Assembly (NCBI RefSeq): GCF_000427365.1
Contig: NZ_KE386488.1
Coordinates: 806,001-870,000, forward strand
Direction: 5' to 3'
From: Rikenella microfusus DSM 15922
GTDB lineage: Bacteria > Bacteroidota > Bacteroidia > Bacteroidales > Rikenellaceae
DNA length: 64,000 nucleotides
Shown: positions 17,743 to 26,548 of the stretch, piece by piece
Layout: every line of letters begins with the position of its first letter
Numbering within the stretch: position 1 is the stretch's first letter
Program-made: the position numbers and the translations under genes
The notes under the pieces: model-generated
Told to the model about the DNA's origin: nothing
Databases searched by the model: none
What the model saw: only the letters and a program-made list of their open reading frames with translations

Positions 17743-18102
17743 ATGAAAAACCCGGAATCTGTCAAACACGGCCTCCTATCCTCGCGGCGGAGCATGCCGT
17801 CCGTTCCCGCCCCCATCCATCGCGCGGCCGCCTATCACTTCGAATACGGTGAATTGTATCTGTTCCATAGGCATTCGGCCTGTTGTCCCGCATGCGGTTC
17901 GCTGTGGGGCATATTCGACAAACGCGTGAACGGCCGGATTTATTTGGAAACGAGCAGTCCGAACCTGCGCGATTTCCGCAAATGGCACCTGCTGCCGCAG
18001 GGATACCGCTACTGCCGACGCGCCAGCAGACGCGAACTGCGGGATTACATAGCGAGCCTCGTTTACAGCGAATGCCGCACGGCCGAAAAGACTCCCCATT
18101 GA
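17743..18102 (+). CDS. Small Cys-rich protein of unknown function
   Basis: This is a 119-residue basic protein with no signal peptide or membrane segment. It contains a CCPACG cluster near residue 47 and further cysteines near 92 and 110, which could bind zinc, but no known zinc-ribbon family is evident. It begins 32 nt after the T-rich end of the structured RNA candidate and may be controlled by it. The ATG at 17743 (MKNPESV) is favoured over the upstream in-frame start at 17734. A terminator follows at 18185. Real-gene status rests on context; coding is plausible but not certain. Confidence 0.5.
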   Translation: MKNPESVKHGLLSSRRSMPSVPAPIHRAAAYHFEYGELYLFHRHSACCPACGSLWGIFDKRVNGRIYLETSSPNLRDFRKWHLLPQGYRYCRRASRRELRDYIASLVYSECRTAEKTPH

Positions 18103-18184
18103 TCCGTCCCGGAAACGCTTTTGCGGCAGGTCCTCGTGCCGTTGCCGAACGGCACGATGTTCCGCGTGCGGAGACAGTACGGGG

Positions 18185-18215
18185 AAGGGGTGTCCGACAA
18201 AATCGGGCGCCCCTT
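18185..18215 (+). terminator. Terminator after small Cys-rich gene
   Basis: A 13-bp stem (AAGGGGTGTCCGA, two G-U pairs) closes a CAAAA loop and is followed by TCCTTTTATT. Confidence 0.75.
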
Positions 18216-18390
18216 TCCTTTTATTCCGCGACCGGAACACGCCCCTCGGGTCGCATTCTTTTCTTTTGTATAAAAACACCTGTAAACAATAAAAACGATT
18301 ATCCTGCCTGGATTTGGAATCCATTTATTATATTTATAGGCGGAATCGGAATTCGATTTTCGCAAAACAACCCTATAAAACCCGCTCGTT

Positions 18391-20547
18391 ATGAAAAAAT
18401 ACCCCACCAACGAAATCAAAAACATCGTCCTGCTGGGCGCCTCCGGGGCAGGCAAGACCACCCTCGCCGAAGCCATGGCCTATGAAGGCAAAGTCATCGA
18501 ACGCCGCGGCTCCGTCGAGGGTGAAAACACGTTATCGGATTATACGGACATCGAGCATCAGAACCGCCGTTCGATTTTCTCCACCGTCCTCTATACCGAG
18601 TTCAACGGCTATAAACTGAATATTCTGGACACCCCCGGCGCGGACGACTTCTGCGGCGCCCTCTTCTCGTCCTTCAAAGTGGCCGACGTGGGCGTGATGC
18701 TGCTCAACGCCCAGAACGGTTTCGAAGTGGGTACCGAAATACAGGCGCGTTACGCCCGGCGACACGAGAAACCCGTTATCGCCGCCGTAAACCAGCTGGA
18801 TTCCGAAAAAGCCAACTGGGAGCAAACCGTCGAAGAGCTGCGGGCGAACTCCGAAGCCCCGATCGTCGTGGTGCAGTACCCGGTCAATCCGGGGCCGGAT
18901 TTCGACCGTTTCGTGGACGTGCTGATGATGAAAATGTACAAATTCAAGGGCGACACCGGCGAGCGGGAAGAACTGCCGATACCGGAATCCGAGATGGAAC
19001 GGGCCAGAGAACTGAACAAAGCGCTGGTCGAAGCGGCCGCCGAGAACGACGAAGCCCTGATGGAACTGTACTTCGACAAAGGCACCCTTACCCAGGACGA
19101 AATGCGGTCGGGCATCAAACTGGGGCTGGCCAAGCGCGACCTGGTACCGGTATTCTGCCTCTCCACTAAAAAAGACATCGGGATCAAACGCCTGATGGAA
19201 TTCATCATCAACGTGGCTCCCGGGCCGCTCAAAGCGCCGAACTTCCGGCTGATCGGGGGTGGCGACGTACAGGCCGACGCCGACGGGCCGGTGTCCGTTT
19301 TCGTATTCAAAACCACTGTGGAACCGCATCTGGGCGAGGTGGCCTATTTCCGCGTCATCAGCGGGACGCTCGCCGAAGGGATGGAACTGACCAACATGGC
19401 CACCGGGAACAAGGAGAAGATCGGCCAGCTGTTCGTCAGCGCCGGGCGCAACCGGACGAAAGTGGCCGAACTCTGCGCCGGCGACATCGGATGCACCGTC
19501 AAACTGAAAGCCACCCGCGTGAACCACACGCTGAACGGCCCCGGCGCCGACTGGCAGATCAACCTGATCGGGTTCCCGCAGCCGCGTTTCCGCACGGCGG
19601 TCAAGGCCAGGAACAGCGCCGAAGACGAAAAACTCGGCGAACTGCTGATCCGCGCCACCTACGAAGACCCCTCCATCGGCGTCGAGTACTCCAAGGAGTT
19701 GAAACAGACGATTCTTTCGGGACAGGGCGAACATCACCTCAACATCCTCCGGACGCAGCTGGCGAACACGCATAAAATCGAGGTGGATTATTTCCCGCCG
19801 AAAGTGCCGTACCGCGAAACCATCACCCGCACGGCGGCCGCCGGCTACCGCCACAAGAAACAGTCCGGCGGCGCAGGACAGTTCGGCGAAGTGTCGCTGG
19901 TGATCGAACCCTATTACGAAGGGATGCCCGCTCCGTCGAAGTACAAAATCGACGGGCGCGAACAGGTGATGAACATCAAATCCGTCGAAGAGATCGATCT
20001 GGATTGGGGCGGCAAGCTGGTCTTTTGCAGCGCGATCGTCGGCGGAGCGATCGACGCCCGTTTCCTGCCGGCCATTCTGAAAGGAATTATGGAGAAGATG
20101 GAGGAAGGGCCGCTGACAGGTTCCTATGCGCGGGACATCCGCGTGGTGGTTTACGACGGCAAGATGCACCCGGTGGACTCGAATGAAATCTCGTTCAAGC
20201 TGGCGGGCCGCAATGCGTTCAAAGAGGCGTTCCGCAACGCCGGGGCGAAAATCATGGAACCGATCTACCAGATCGAGGTGCTGGCGCCGAGCGACAAGTT
20301 GGGCGACGTGATGAGCGACCTGCAAAACCGCCGGGCCATTATCGAAGGGATGACCAGCGAAAAAGGGTTCGAGATTCTGACGGCACGCGTGCCGCTGGCC
20401 GAAATGACCCGCTATTCGACTTCGCTCAGTTCGCTGACGGGAGGCCGTGCCACCTACACGATGAAGTTCGCCGGTTACGAGCAAGTACCCGCCGAAGTAC
20501 AGGACAAACTGCTCAAGGCCTACTCGGATACGGACAAGGACGAATAG
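18391..20547 (+). CDS. EF-G2-like translation elongation factor paralogue
   Basis: This 718-residue protein has the full five-domain EF-G architecture and acts in, or near, ribosomal translocation. The G domain is atypical: the P-loop is GASGAGKT (16-23), switch I reads NRRSIFS instead of RGITI, G3 is DTPGADD (80-86) so the catalytic His of DTPGH is Ala84, and G4 is NQLD (134-137). Domain IV (QSGGAGQFGEVSL near 490) and domain V are intact. Bacteroides have an EF-G paralogue reported to lack GTPase activity and to matter in the starved gut; this protein fits that class. It is separate from str-operon ribosomal genes and ends at a terminator at 20586. Confidence 0.88.
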   Translation: MKKYPTNEIKNIVLLGASGAGKTTLAEAMAYEGKVIERRGSVEGENTLSDYTDIEHQNRRSIFSTVLYTEFNGYKLNILDTPGADDFCGALFSSFKVADVGVMLLNAQNGFEVGTEIQARYARRHEKPVIAAVNQLDSEKANWEQTVEELRANSEAPIVVVQYPVNPGPDFDRFVDVLMMKMYKFKGDTGEREELPIPESEMERARELNKALVEAAAENDEALMELYFDKGTLTQDEMRSGIKLGLAKRDLVPVFCLSTKKDIGIKRLMEFIINVAPGPLKAPNFRLIGGGDVQADADGPVSVFVFKTTVEPHLGEVAYFRVISGTLAEGMELTNMATGNKEKIGQLFVSAGRNRTKVAELCAGDIGCTVKLKATRVNHTLNGPGADWQINLIGFPQPRFRTAVKARNSAEDEKLGELLIRATYEDPSIGVEYSKELKQTILSGQGEHHLNILRTQLANTHKIEVDYFPPKVPYRETITRTAAAGYRHKKQSGGAGQFGEVSLVIEPYYEGMPAPSKYKIDGREQVMNIKSVEEIDLDWGGKLVFCSAIVGGAIDARFLPAILKGIMEKMEEGPLTGSYARDIRVVVYDGKMHPVDSNEISFKLAGRNAFKEAFRNAGAKIMEPIYQIEVLAPSDKLGDVMSDLQNRRAIIEGMTSEKGFEILTARVPLAEMTRYSTSLSSLTGGRATYTMKFAGYEQVPAEVQDKLLKAYSDTDKDE

Positions 20548-20585
20548 ACCGCAGCCGCCGTCCGGACGGTGCGAAAAAACCGGTA

Positions 20586-20620
20586 TCCGCCTGTCGGGCC
20601 TTGCAGCCTCGGCAGGCGGA
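20586..20620 (+). terminator. Terminator after EF-G2-like gene
   Basis: TCCGCCTG pairs with CAGGCGGA around a loop with an inner GGC/GCC pairing, followed by TTTTCG, 39 nt after the stop. Confidence 0.8.
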
Positions 20621-20639
20621 TTTTCGTTGTCCGGTTCGT

Positions 20640-20870
20640 TACGATATACGGCCTGCTCGGGAACGTATGGATGTGCATACTCTCCCAGAGCCGGTTAAGA
20701 TTATCCCCGAACGGCCCTGTTTCCATGCTTCAGGGAGATACGGGCCGCAAATCGGACGTATCTGTTCGGTTTGTCTCGGTTTTCCGGCCGGCTCGGTCGC
20801 GGGCAAAGCCGCAGGGCGTGCAGGGAGATGCGTGCCGGAACATCGAAACCCAAGCCTGATAGGGATATTT
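20640..20870. repeat. Degenerate TIR-B/P-type repeat
   Basis: AAGATTATCCCCGAACGGCCCTG matches in part the conserved block of the TIR-B elements (for example near 26590), and the following GGGCAAAGCC segment resembles the P repeat. Terminal repeats are not preserved. No gene is seen. Confidence 0.4.
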
Positions 20871-20974
20871 CCGAATTTTAGCCGTATTTTTTATCGAAAG
20901 CCGTCGGTTGCGGATGAGTTGAAATGGGTTACGGACCTTTCGACGGGAGTCTGCCGGCAGGGACCGGCTTTTAC

Positions 20975-21660
20975 AATCGCAGGTTTAATGTACTGTTTGT
21001 CGTCGACGGGCGTTTGTTTTTCTTTGCCCGCTCATGCCGCGGGGGCATCGGCTTCTCCGGACACCTCATGCCGGCGGAGCACTTGCTTTGTTGCCTTCGG
21101 CTTCCTCCTTGCGCCTCGGCCATTCGTGTAAGCCCGATGGCTCTCGGCTGCTGTGTCGGTTGTGCGGGCAAGAAAGCAAGCAAAGAACCCGCTGGGAATG
21201 CGATTCCCCGTTCCCGACTCCTGTCGGATTGGGAAATCGCACATTCCCGGGTTATCAGCCTTTATCATACTTCGGGTACAAAGTAAGACGCTGGAAAAAG
21301 GAGTTTTTAAATCTACGGTTAATCACAATGTTCTCCCTTAGTCAGGCCGGAGCCACCCCCGGCGTAGGCCTGCAACGGCGCGGTGCTTGTTGCGGCCCCG
21401 CTGGCTCCGGCCGACAATTATATAAATTAACCGAACGGTTAAACTGTTTTACCCGTTCGGCTTTGCGCCCCCCCCCGAAGCGGCATAGCCGCTTGGGCGC
21501 GAAAGCCGGCGATTCTTATGAATCGCATCAATAAAAACCCTACAGTTAAATTAGGTTTCCGCGTCAGCGGCGGGTCGCAGCCTCCCGTAGCGGAGATCCG
21601 GTGCCGCCGGGCACTCCAGCCGGGCTGCAGCTGCTCTGAACCGAATACCCCGTAAGCTAC
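20975..21660. repeat. Intergenic repeat cluster: M4, inverted M3/M1, M5, M6
   Basis: The convergent gap between the EF-G2-like gene and murF (20548-21805) has no gene. M4 (about 20995-21285) has hairpin 1 arms CTTGCTTTGTTGCC (21082-21095) and GGCAAGAAAGCAAG (21167-21180) with a nested insertion in the loop, then hairpin 2 (GGGAATGCGATT ... AATCGCACATTCCC). After a linker come an inverted M3/M1 hybrid (21326-21425), M5 (21440-21530; CCGTTCGGCTTTGCGCCC ... CGGCGATTCTTATGAATCGC) and M6 (21550-21650). Linkers TTAACCGAACGGTTAA and CCCTACAGTTAAA separate the units. Confidence 0.85.
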
Positions 21661-21805
21661 GGTCTCATGTAAAAACCGATACGATCTCCGAACACCTGGA
21701 CATTGACTACCGATGGAAGTGCGATGAAAGGAAAACCGGCTGCCGGATAAAATCGTCCGTACTTGCCGAAACCCATCGAACGGGAAACCAGCCTGCGAGA
21801 CAGCC

Positions 21806-23194
21806 TTAGAGCAGCGGATAGAGCTTTTCGAGCGCGATACCCCGCGAGCCTTTGACCAGTACATGGGCGTCGCGGATCACGATTTCGCCGCTTTTCAAGG
21901 CCTCCGCCAGCGCCTCTGCCGACGGATAGGCCCGACGCTCGTTCTCCGTCCCCGATACGACCGCCCCGAACTCCGGCCCCACCAGATAACACCGGATTCC
22001 GGGCCACGCCGCCAACCGCCCGACTACCGCCCGGTGCTCGGCCGCCGCGAAATCGCCCAATTCGCGCATATCCCCCAGTATCGCCACCCGCTCCCCGGCC
22101 ACCGGCAGGGCGAGAAAATTATCCAGCGCGGCCGCCATACTCGACGGGTTGGCATTGTAAGCATCCATGTAAAGCGTATTCCCCGTCCCGCGGGCCGAGA
22201 CCGCGACTTGCGACCGGTTGTTGTCCGGGACATAGGACGCCACGGCCGCCAGCGCCTCTGCCGCCCCGATGCCGAAATACCGTCCCACGGCCATCGCCGC
22301 CGCGACATTGGACAGGTTATAACCGCCCGTCATACCGGTCGCCGTCTCCCCTCCCCCGGAGAGAGCCAGCACGAGCCGGTCGCCCTCGGTACCCGATACC
22401 GCCGAAATACCGAGATCCGCCGCCGTGTAACCGAGGGCGGTTCCTTCGGACTTCCCGAACCGCTCGGACACCATCCCGGCCAAAACCGGATCGTCGGCCG
22501 AATAAAACGCAGTCCCGCCGTGCGCCGCCAGATAATCGTACAGCTCGCCCTTGCCGAGCCGCACCCCTTCCGGCCCTCCGAACCCTTCCAGATGCGCACG
22601 GCCCACGTTGGTAATCAGTCCGATGTCGGGTTTAGCCAACGCGCACAGGGCCGCAATCTCCCCCCGGTGGTTGGCCCCCATCTCGACGATCGCCGCATCG
22701 TCGTCTTCCCGGATCGAAAGCAGGGTCAGCGGCACTCCGATATGGTTGTTCAGGTTGCCTTCGGTACAGGCCACCCGATATTTCGTGCGCAGGATACGGG
22801 CCGTCAGCTCTTTCGTGGTGGTCTTGCCGTTACTGCCCGTCAGCGCGATGACAGGCAGGCCGAGCGTCTCCCGGTGATGGGCGGCCAACTCCTGCAAGGC
22901 CGCCAGCGTATCTTTCACCACGATGTACCGGGCGGCTTCTTCCGATTCGGCTTCGACGCCGCGGGGCAGCCTGCCCTGCACCACCGCCGCAGCCGCACCG
23001 TCCGCTATCGCCTGTACAGCGTAATCGTTTCCGTCGAAATTTTCGCCTTTCAGAGCAAAAAAGACCGGCCCCACACCGTCGTGCGAGGCAGCCTGCGCGG
23101 CGACGGTACGGCTGTCCGTCGTCACCTGCCCGCCGTTCTCGCAATACAGCTCGTAAAGCTCAGATAAATTCTTCCCCAAACCTGTATTTGACAT
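21806..23194 (-). CDS. murF: UDP-N-acetylmuramoyl-tripeptide--D-Ala-D-Ala ligase
   Basis: This cytosolic Mur ligase adds D-Ala-D-Ala to UDP-MurNAc-tripeptide, the last soluble step of peptidoglycan precursor synthesis. The 462-residue protein has the N-terminal nucleotide-sugar domain (VTTDSRTV; VFFALKGENFDGN), the ATP site TGSNGKTTT near residue 117, EMGANHRGEI near 163 and the C-terminal domain (MDAYNANPSSMAAALD; ILGDMRELGD). The ATG at 23194 overlaps the upstream guanylyltransferase gene by 35 nt, implying translational coupling; no later ATG fits before the core fold. Confidence 0.95.
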   Translation of the reverse strand: MSNTGLGKNLSELYELYCENGGQVTTDSRTVAAQAASHDGVGPVFFALKGENFDGNDYAVQAIADGAAAAVVQGRLPRGVEAESEEAARYIVVKDTLAALQELAAHHRETLGLPVIALTGSNGKTTTKELTARILRTKYRVACTEGNLNNHIGVPLTLLSIREDDDAAIVEMGANHRGEIAALCALAKPDIGLITNVGRAHLEGFGGPEGVRLGKGELYDYLAAHGGTAFYSADDPVLAGMVSERFGKSEGTALGYTAADLGISAVSGTEGDRLVLALSGGGETATGMTGGYNLSNVAAAMAVGRYFGIGAAEALAAVASYVPDNNRSQVAVSARGTGNTLYMDAYNANPSSMAAALDNFLALPVAGERVAILGDMRELGDFAAAEHRAVVGRLAAWPGIRCYLVGPEFGAVVSGTENERRAYPSAEALAEALKSGEIVIRDAHVLVKGSRGIALEKLYPLL

Positions 23195-24260
23195 CTTCCA
23201 CGTAATTTCGGATGCTTTGTTCGCTCGACCGGCGGCAGATCAGCAGCGCGTTATCTTTTTCGATAACCAGATAATCCTCCAGCCCTTCGACGACCGCGAC
23301 TTTCCCTTCGGGAACGTTCACCACGGTGCCTTTAGTGTCGTATGCCAGCACGTGGCCGCCGCCTCCGAGCACGTTGTCCCGCTCGTCCCGCACGGCATGC
23401 TGGTACAACGACCCCCAGGTACCGATGTCGCTCCATCCGAAATCGCCGCAACGCACATAAACGTCGGGGGATTTTTCCATCACGCCGTAGTCGATCGATA
23501 TGTTCTCGCACGAGGGGTATATGGCATCGACGAACGGCTGTTCGGATGCGGTGCGGTAGTCGCCTTTCCCGGCGGCGAAGCGTGCGGACATATCGGGCAG
23601 GCAGGTGTCCAGCGCCTTGAGGATGCCGGGCACGGACCAGACGAAAATGCCGGAGTTCCAAAAAAATTCGCCGCTTTCGACGAATACCCGGGCCATTTCG
23701 AGGTTGGGTTTTTCGGTAAAGGTCTTCACTTTGCAGATCGAGGTTCCCTCGGTTTCGGAACGCGGGGCCGTATCGATCTGTATGTAACCGTATCCGGTTT
23801 CGGGGCGCGAGGGCCGGATGCCGATGGTCAGCAGTTTTTCCGTCCCGCCGACGAACGCCAGCCCTTCGCGCAGGATGTTCTGGAATTCGGCCTCTCCGGT
23901 AATCAGATGGTCGGACGGGGCGACGATCATATTGGCCTGCGGATTTTCGGCCGCGATGCGGTAAGCGGCGTACGCGATACAGGGAGCGGTGTTACGCCGC
24001 ACGGGTTCGGTCAGTACCTGTTCGGGTCTCAATTCGGGCAGGTGCCGGAGCACTAGGTCTTTATAGAGGGCGCTGGTGACCACAAGAATGTTTTCGACCG
24101 GAACTACCGGCAGAAATCTTTCGAAGGTGCTGCGTATGAAGCTTTTCCCGGTTCCCAATATATCGAGGAATTGCTTGGGCATGCGGTTCTTGCTGAGGGG
24201 CCAGAATCGGCTGCCGATACCGCCGGCCATGATTACGCCGTAGTTGTTCCGCGGATCCAT
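23160..24260 (-). CDS. Mannose-1-phosphate guanylyltransferase
   Basis: This enzyme makes GDP-mannose from mannose-1-phosphate and GTP, feeding surface polysaccharide and GDP-fucose synthesis. The 366-residue protein starts with the nucleotidyltransferase signature VIMAGGIGSRFWPLSKNRMPKQF in two parts (residues 9-18 and 22-31), followed by NTAPCIAYAA, APSDHLI near 117, FTEKPN near 178 and WNSGIFVW near 196. It has the short monofunctional form without a PMI domain. The stop lies 35 nt inside murF. A TATCTTTG -7 element precedes it (24293-24300). Confidence 0.93.
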   Translation of the reverse strand: MDPRNNYGVIMAGGIGSRFWPLSKNRMPKQFLDILGTGKSFIRSTFERFLPVVPVENILVVTSALYKDLVLRHLPELRPEQVLTEPVRRNTAPCIAYAAYRIAAENPQANMIVAPSDHLITGEAEFQNILREGLAFVGGTEKLLTIGIRPSRPETGYGYIQIDTAPRSETEGTSICKVKTFTEKPNLEMARVFVESGEFFWNSGIFVWSVPGILKALDTCLPDMSARFAAGKGDYRTASEQPFVDAIYPSCENISIDYGVMEKSPDVYVRCGDFGWSDIGTWGSLYQHAVRDERDNVLGGGGHVLAYDTKGTVVNVPEGKVAVVEGLEDYLVIEKDNALLICRRSSEQSIRNYVEDVKYRFGEEFI

Positions 24261-24292
24261 ATCTATAGGCTTGTCTTTTTCGTTTGGCTTCC

Positions 24293-24300
24293 CAAAGATA
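24293..24300 (-). promoter_or_regulatory. -7 promoter element of guanylyltransferase-murF unit
   Basis: TATCTTTG on the minus strand lies 33 nt before the ATG at 24260; no -33 TTTG is visible at canonical spacing. Confidence 0.5.
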
Positions 24301-24354
24301 GGGCTTAATTCCCATTCGGCATATCCTTTCCCCCTTTTTCATTACCTTTGCTTC

Positions 24355-24803
24355 TAATCATTCGTTTATTTGTACTGTTTAGGTTTGAGGTGACTGTTCT
24401 CTTTAACTTCGCTACGCTCGTTTTGCCTGCGGCTTCCTCGTGCTGCCTTGCCAAAGACCGTGAACGGTCTTTGGTCTCGGAACGCTACTCGGTTCCTCCT
24501 CGCCGCTTACCATAGCCCGTAAACGGTCTCTGGATTCGCTGGCAGCGTCGGTTGTGAACAAAGAGAACCAGAAAAACTTCCGAACGCATCCCGTTGGGAT
24601 GCTAATGCCGTGTCAGCTCCGTTTTGCTATGCGGGAGGGGGAATGCTGCGGGAAGCGACTTATCCCCCTCCCGCATAGCAAATGCAAAGGGCAGTTACAG
24701 CGTGGCTGCCCTGTGGGCAGCCTCTGGAAAGTCTTTTTGGTTCTTTTTCTTCAGAAAAAGAACAGTGGACTCTACCCTCAGCGTACGAATAAACGAATGA
24801 TTA
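24355..24803. repeat. TIR-A structured element, 449 bp
   Basis: The element is bounded by inverted repeats TAATCATTCGTTTATT (24355-24370) and AATAAACGAATGATTA (24788-24803), with GTAC just inside each. Inside are hairpin 1 (GTTCTCTTT with AAAGAGAAC, loop filled by an insertion at about 24393-24556), hairpin 2 with a perfect 20-bp stem (24623-24642/24663-24682) and a 20-nt loop, and hairpin 3 (GTTCTTTTTC-TTCA-GAAAAAGAAC, 24740-24763). CCAGAAAAACTTCC and GGAAAGTCTTTTTGG can pair across hairpin 2. It ends 18 nt before the mlaE start. No protein gene is present. Confidence 0.8.
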
Positions 24804-24821
24804 AAAGCAAAGGTAAGAGTT

Positions 24822-25565
24822 ATGAGTATATTCAGAGAGACCGGCGAATATTTGATGTTGATGAAGAAAGTGTTTTCGCGGCCCGAGAAATTTTCGATTT
24901 ACCGCAAGCGCACCTTCTTCGAGATGGAAGCCATCGGACTCAACTCCATCGGCATCGTCGCCATCATTTCCGTTTTCATGGGCGCCGTGGTCGTGATCCA
25001 GATGGCCAATAACCTCGAAAGCCCTTTCATCCCCAAGATGATGATCGGCTACGCCACCCGCGAATCGCTGGTACTCGAATTCAGCTCCACCATCGTCGCC
25101 CTTATTCTGGCCGGCAAAGTAGGCTCGAACATCGCCTCCGAAATCGGCACCATGCGGATCACCGAGCAGATCGACGCCCTCGAAATCATGGGCGTCAATT
25201 CCGCCAGTTACCTCATTCTGCCGAAAGTCGTGGCCGCCGCCTTCTTTTTCCCGCTGCTGACCATCATGAGCATGGTCATCGGCGTGATCGGCGGTTATGC
25301 CGTCGTGCAAGTCACCCAGATATTCCCCCCGTTCGAATACGTATCGGGTATCCGTTACGCCGTCAATACGTTCTATATCGCCTACTCCATTATCAAAGCC
25401 TGCGTATTCGGGATTATGATATCGACCATTTCGGCCTATTACGGCTATTATGCCAAAGGCAACTCGCTCGAAGTCGGGCGTTCCAGCACCCGCGCCGTAG
25501 TGGTCAGCAGCATCGTGATCCTGATCCTCGACCTGATACTCACCCAAATCATGCTGATCGACTGA
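24822..25565 (+). CDS. mlaE: MlaE-family ABC transporter permease
   Basis: This 247-residue inner-membrane permease belongs to the lipid-asymmetry (Mla/MCE) transporters that move phospholipids across the periplasm. It has about five membrane segments and family signatures VIQMANNLESPFIP, GKVGSNIASEIGTMRITEQIDALEIMGV near residue 105 and the C-terminal SSIVILILDLILTQIM. Its stop overlaps the mlaF start (TGATG), so the two are co-translated. The ATG at 24822 lies just outside the TIR-A element. The expected MCE substrate-binding protein (MlaD) is not next to it. Confidence 0.93.
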   Translation: MSIFRETGEYLMLMKKVFSRPEKFSIYRKRTFFEMEAIGLNSIGIVAIISVFMGAVVVIQMANNLESPFIPKMMIGYATRESLVLEFSSTIVALILAGKVGSNIASEIGTMRITEQIDALEIMGVNSASYLILPKVVAAAFFFPLLTIMSMVIGVIGGYAVVQVTQIFPPFEYVSGIRYAVNTFYIAYSIIKACVFGIMISTISAYYGYYAKGNSLEVGRSSTRAVVVSSIVILILDLILTQIMLID

Positions 25566-26326
25566 TGATACGAGCCATAGACGTTTGCAAATCCTTCGAA
25601 GACGGGCGCCTGGTGCTCGACCACATCACCGCCTCTTTCCAGCCCGGCAAGACCAACCTGATTATCGGGCAGAGCGGATCGGGCAAAACCGTACTGCTCA
25701 AATGCCTGGTGGGACTGCACCGGATCGACAGCGGGCAGATCCTGTACAACGATCTCTGCTTCAGCGGCGCCCCGCTGGCCGTCAAGCGGGAGATCCGCCA
25801 GAAACTCGGTATGATTTTCCAGGGCGGCGCCCTGCTCGACTCCTCGACGGTAATCGAAAATGTCATGTTTCCGCTCGACCTTTTCACCGACATGTCGCAG
25901 AGCGAGAAGGAAGACCGGGCCAATTTCTGCCTGCAACGCGTGAACCTGACCAACGCCAACCGCCTGTACCCCTCGGAACTGAGCGGGGGGATGATCAAGC
26001 GCGTGGCCATCGCGCGGGCAATCGTGATGAACCCCCAATACCTGTTCTGCGACGAGCCGAACTCCGGTCTCGACCCGAAAACGTCGGTCGTGATCGACAA
26101 CCTGATCCAGGAGATCACCCAGGAATACAACATCACGACGATCATCAACACCCACGACATGAACTCGGTGATGGAGATCGGCGACACGATCATCTTCATC
26201 TACCAGGGGCGAAAATGGTGGGAAGGCACCAAAGACGACATTTTGGACACCGACAACAAAGAGCTGGAAGAGTTCATCTTCGCCTCGGCCATGGCCCGGA
26301 AAGTCCGCGCCTGTCAGGGGAGATAA
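25565..26326 (+). CDS. mlaF: MlaF-family ABC transporter ATPase
   Basis: This is the cytosolic ATPase of the Mla-type phospholipid transporter. The 253-residue protein has Walker A GQSGSGKT (35-42), the Q-loop near GMIFQGG, the ABC signature LSGGMIKR near residue 140, Walker B YLFCDEPNSGLDP near 160 and the switch His in NTHDMNS near 197. It overlaps mlaE by one base. A 16-bp perfect hairpin follows at 26401, and no mlaD-like gene lies within the next 700 bp. Confidence 0.95.
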   Translation: MIRAIDVCKSFEDGRLVLDHITASFQPGKTNLIIGQSGSGKTVLLKCLVGLHRIDSGQILYNDLCFSGAPLAVKREIRQKLGMIFQGGALLDSSTVIENVMFPLDLFTDMSQSEKEDRANFCLQRVNLTNANRLYPSELSGGMIKRVAIARAIVMNPQYLFCDEPNSGLDPKTSVVIDNLIQEITQEYNITTIINTHDMNSVMEIGDTIIFIYQGRKWWEGTKDDILDTDNKELEEFIFASAMARKVRACQGR

Positions 26327-26400
26327 TATCCGCGGGGCACGAACGCCGCCGCCCGAATCCGGAACGGACGGCACGTCAGTTCTCCGGACAAAATCACGTG

Positions 26401-26436
26401 CAGGGCCATCGGGATTCTGAAATCCCGATGGCCCTG
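26401..26436 (+). terminator. Terminator after mlaEF
   Basis: A perfect 16-bp stem (CAGGGCCATCGGGATT with its complement, loop CTGA) lies 74 nt after the stop. The downstream T run is weak. Confidence 0.65.
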
Positions 26437-26548
26437 CTCATTTACGATTCCGCCCCCAAAACGAAAAAACTATCCCCAGGAACGATCCTGCGGGGATTCC
26501 GGACGTTTCCCGTTCCAAGGGGCACGAGCCGAAAAACATCGGCTAAAA

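Noticed and set aside
20975-21660. A protein-coding function for short frames across the repeat clusters
   Set aside because: Frames are not kept between copies of the same module, while hairpin pairing is, so selection appears to act on nucleic-acid structure.
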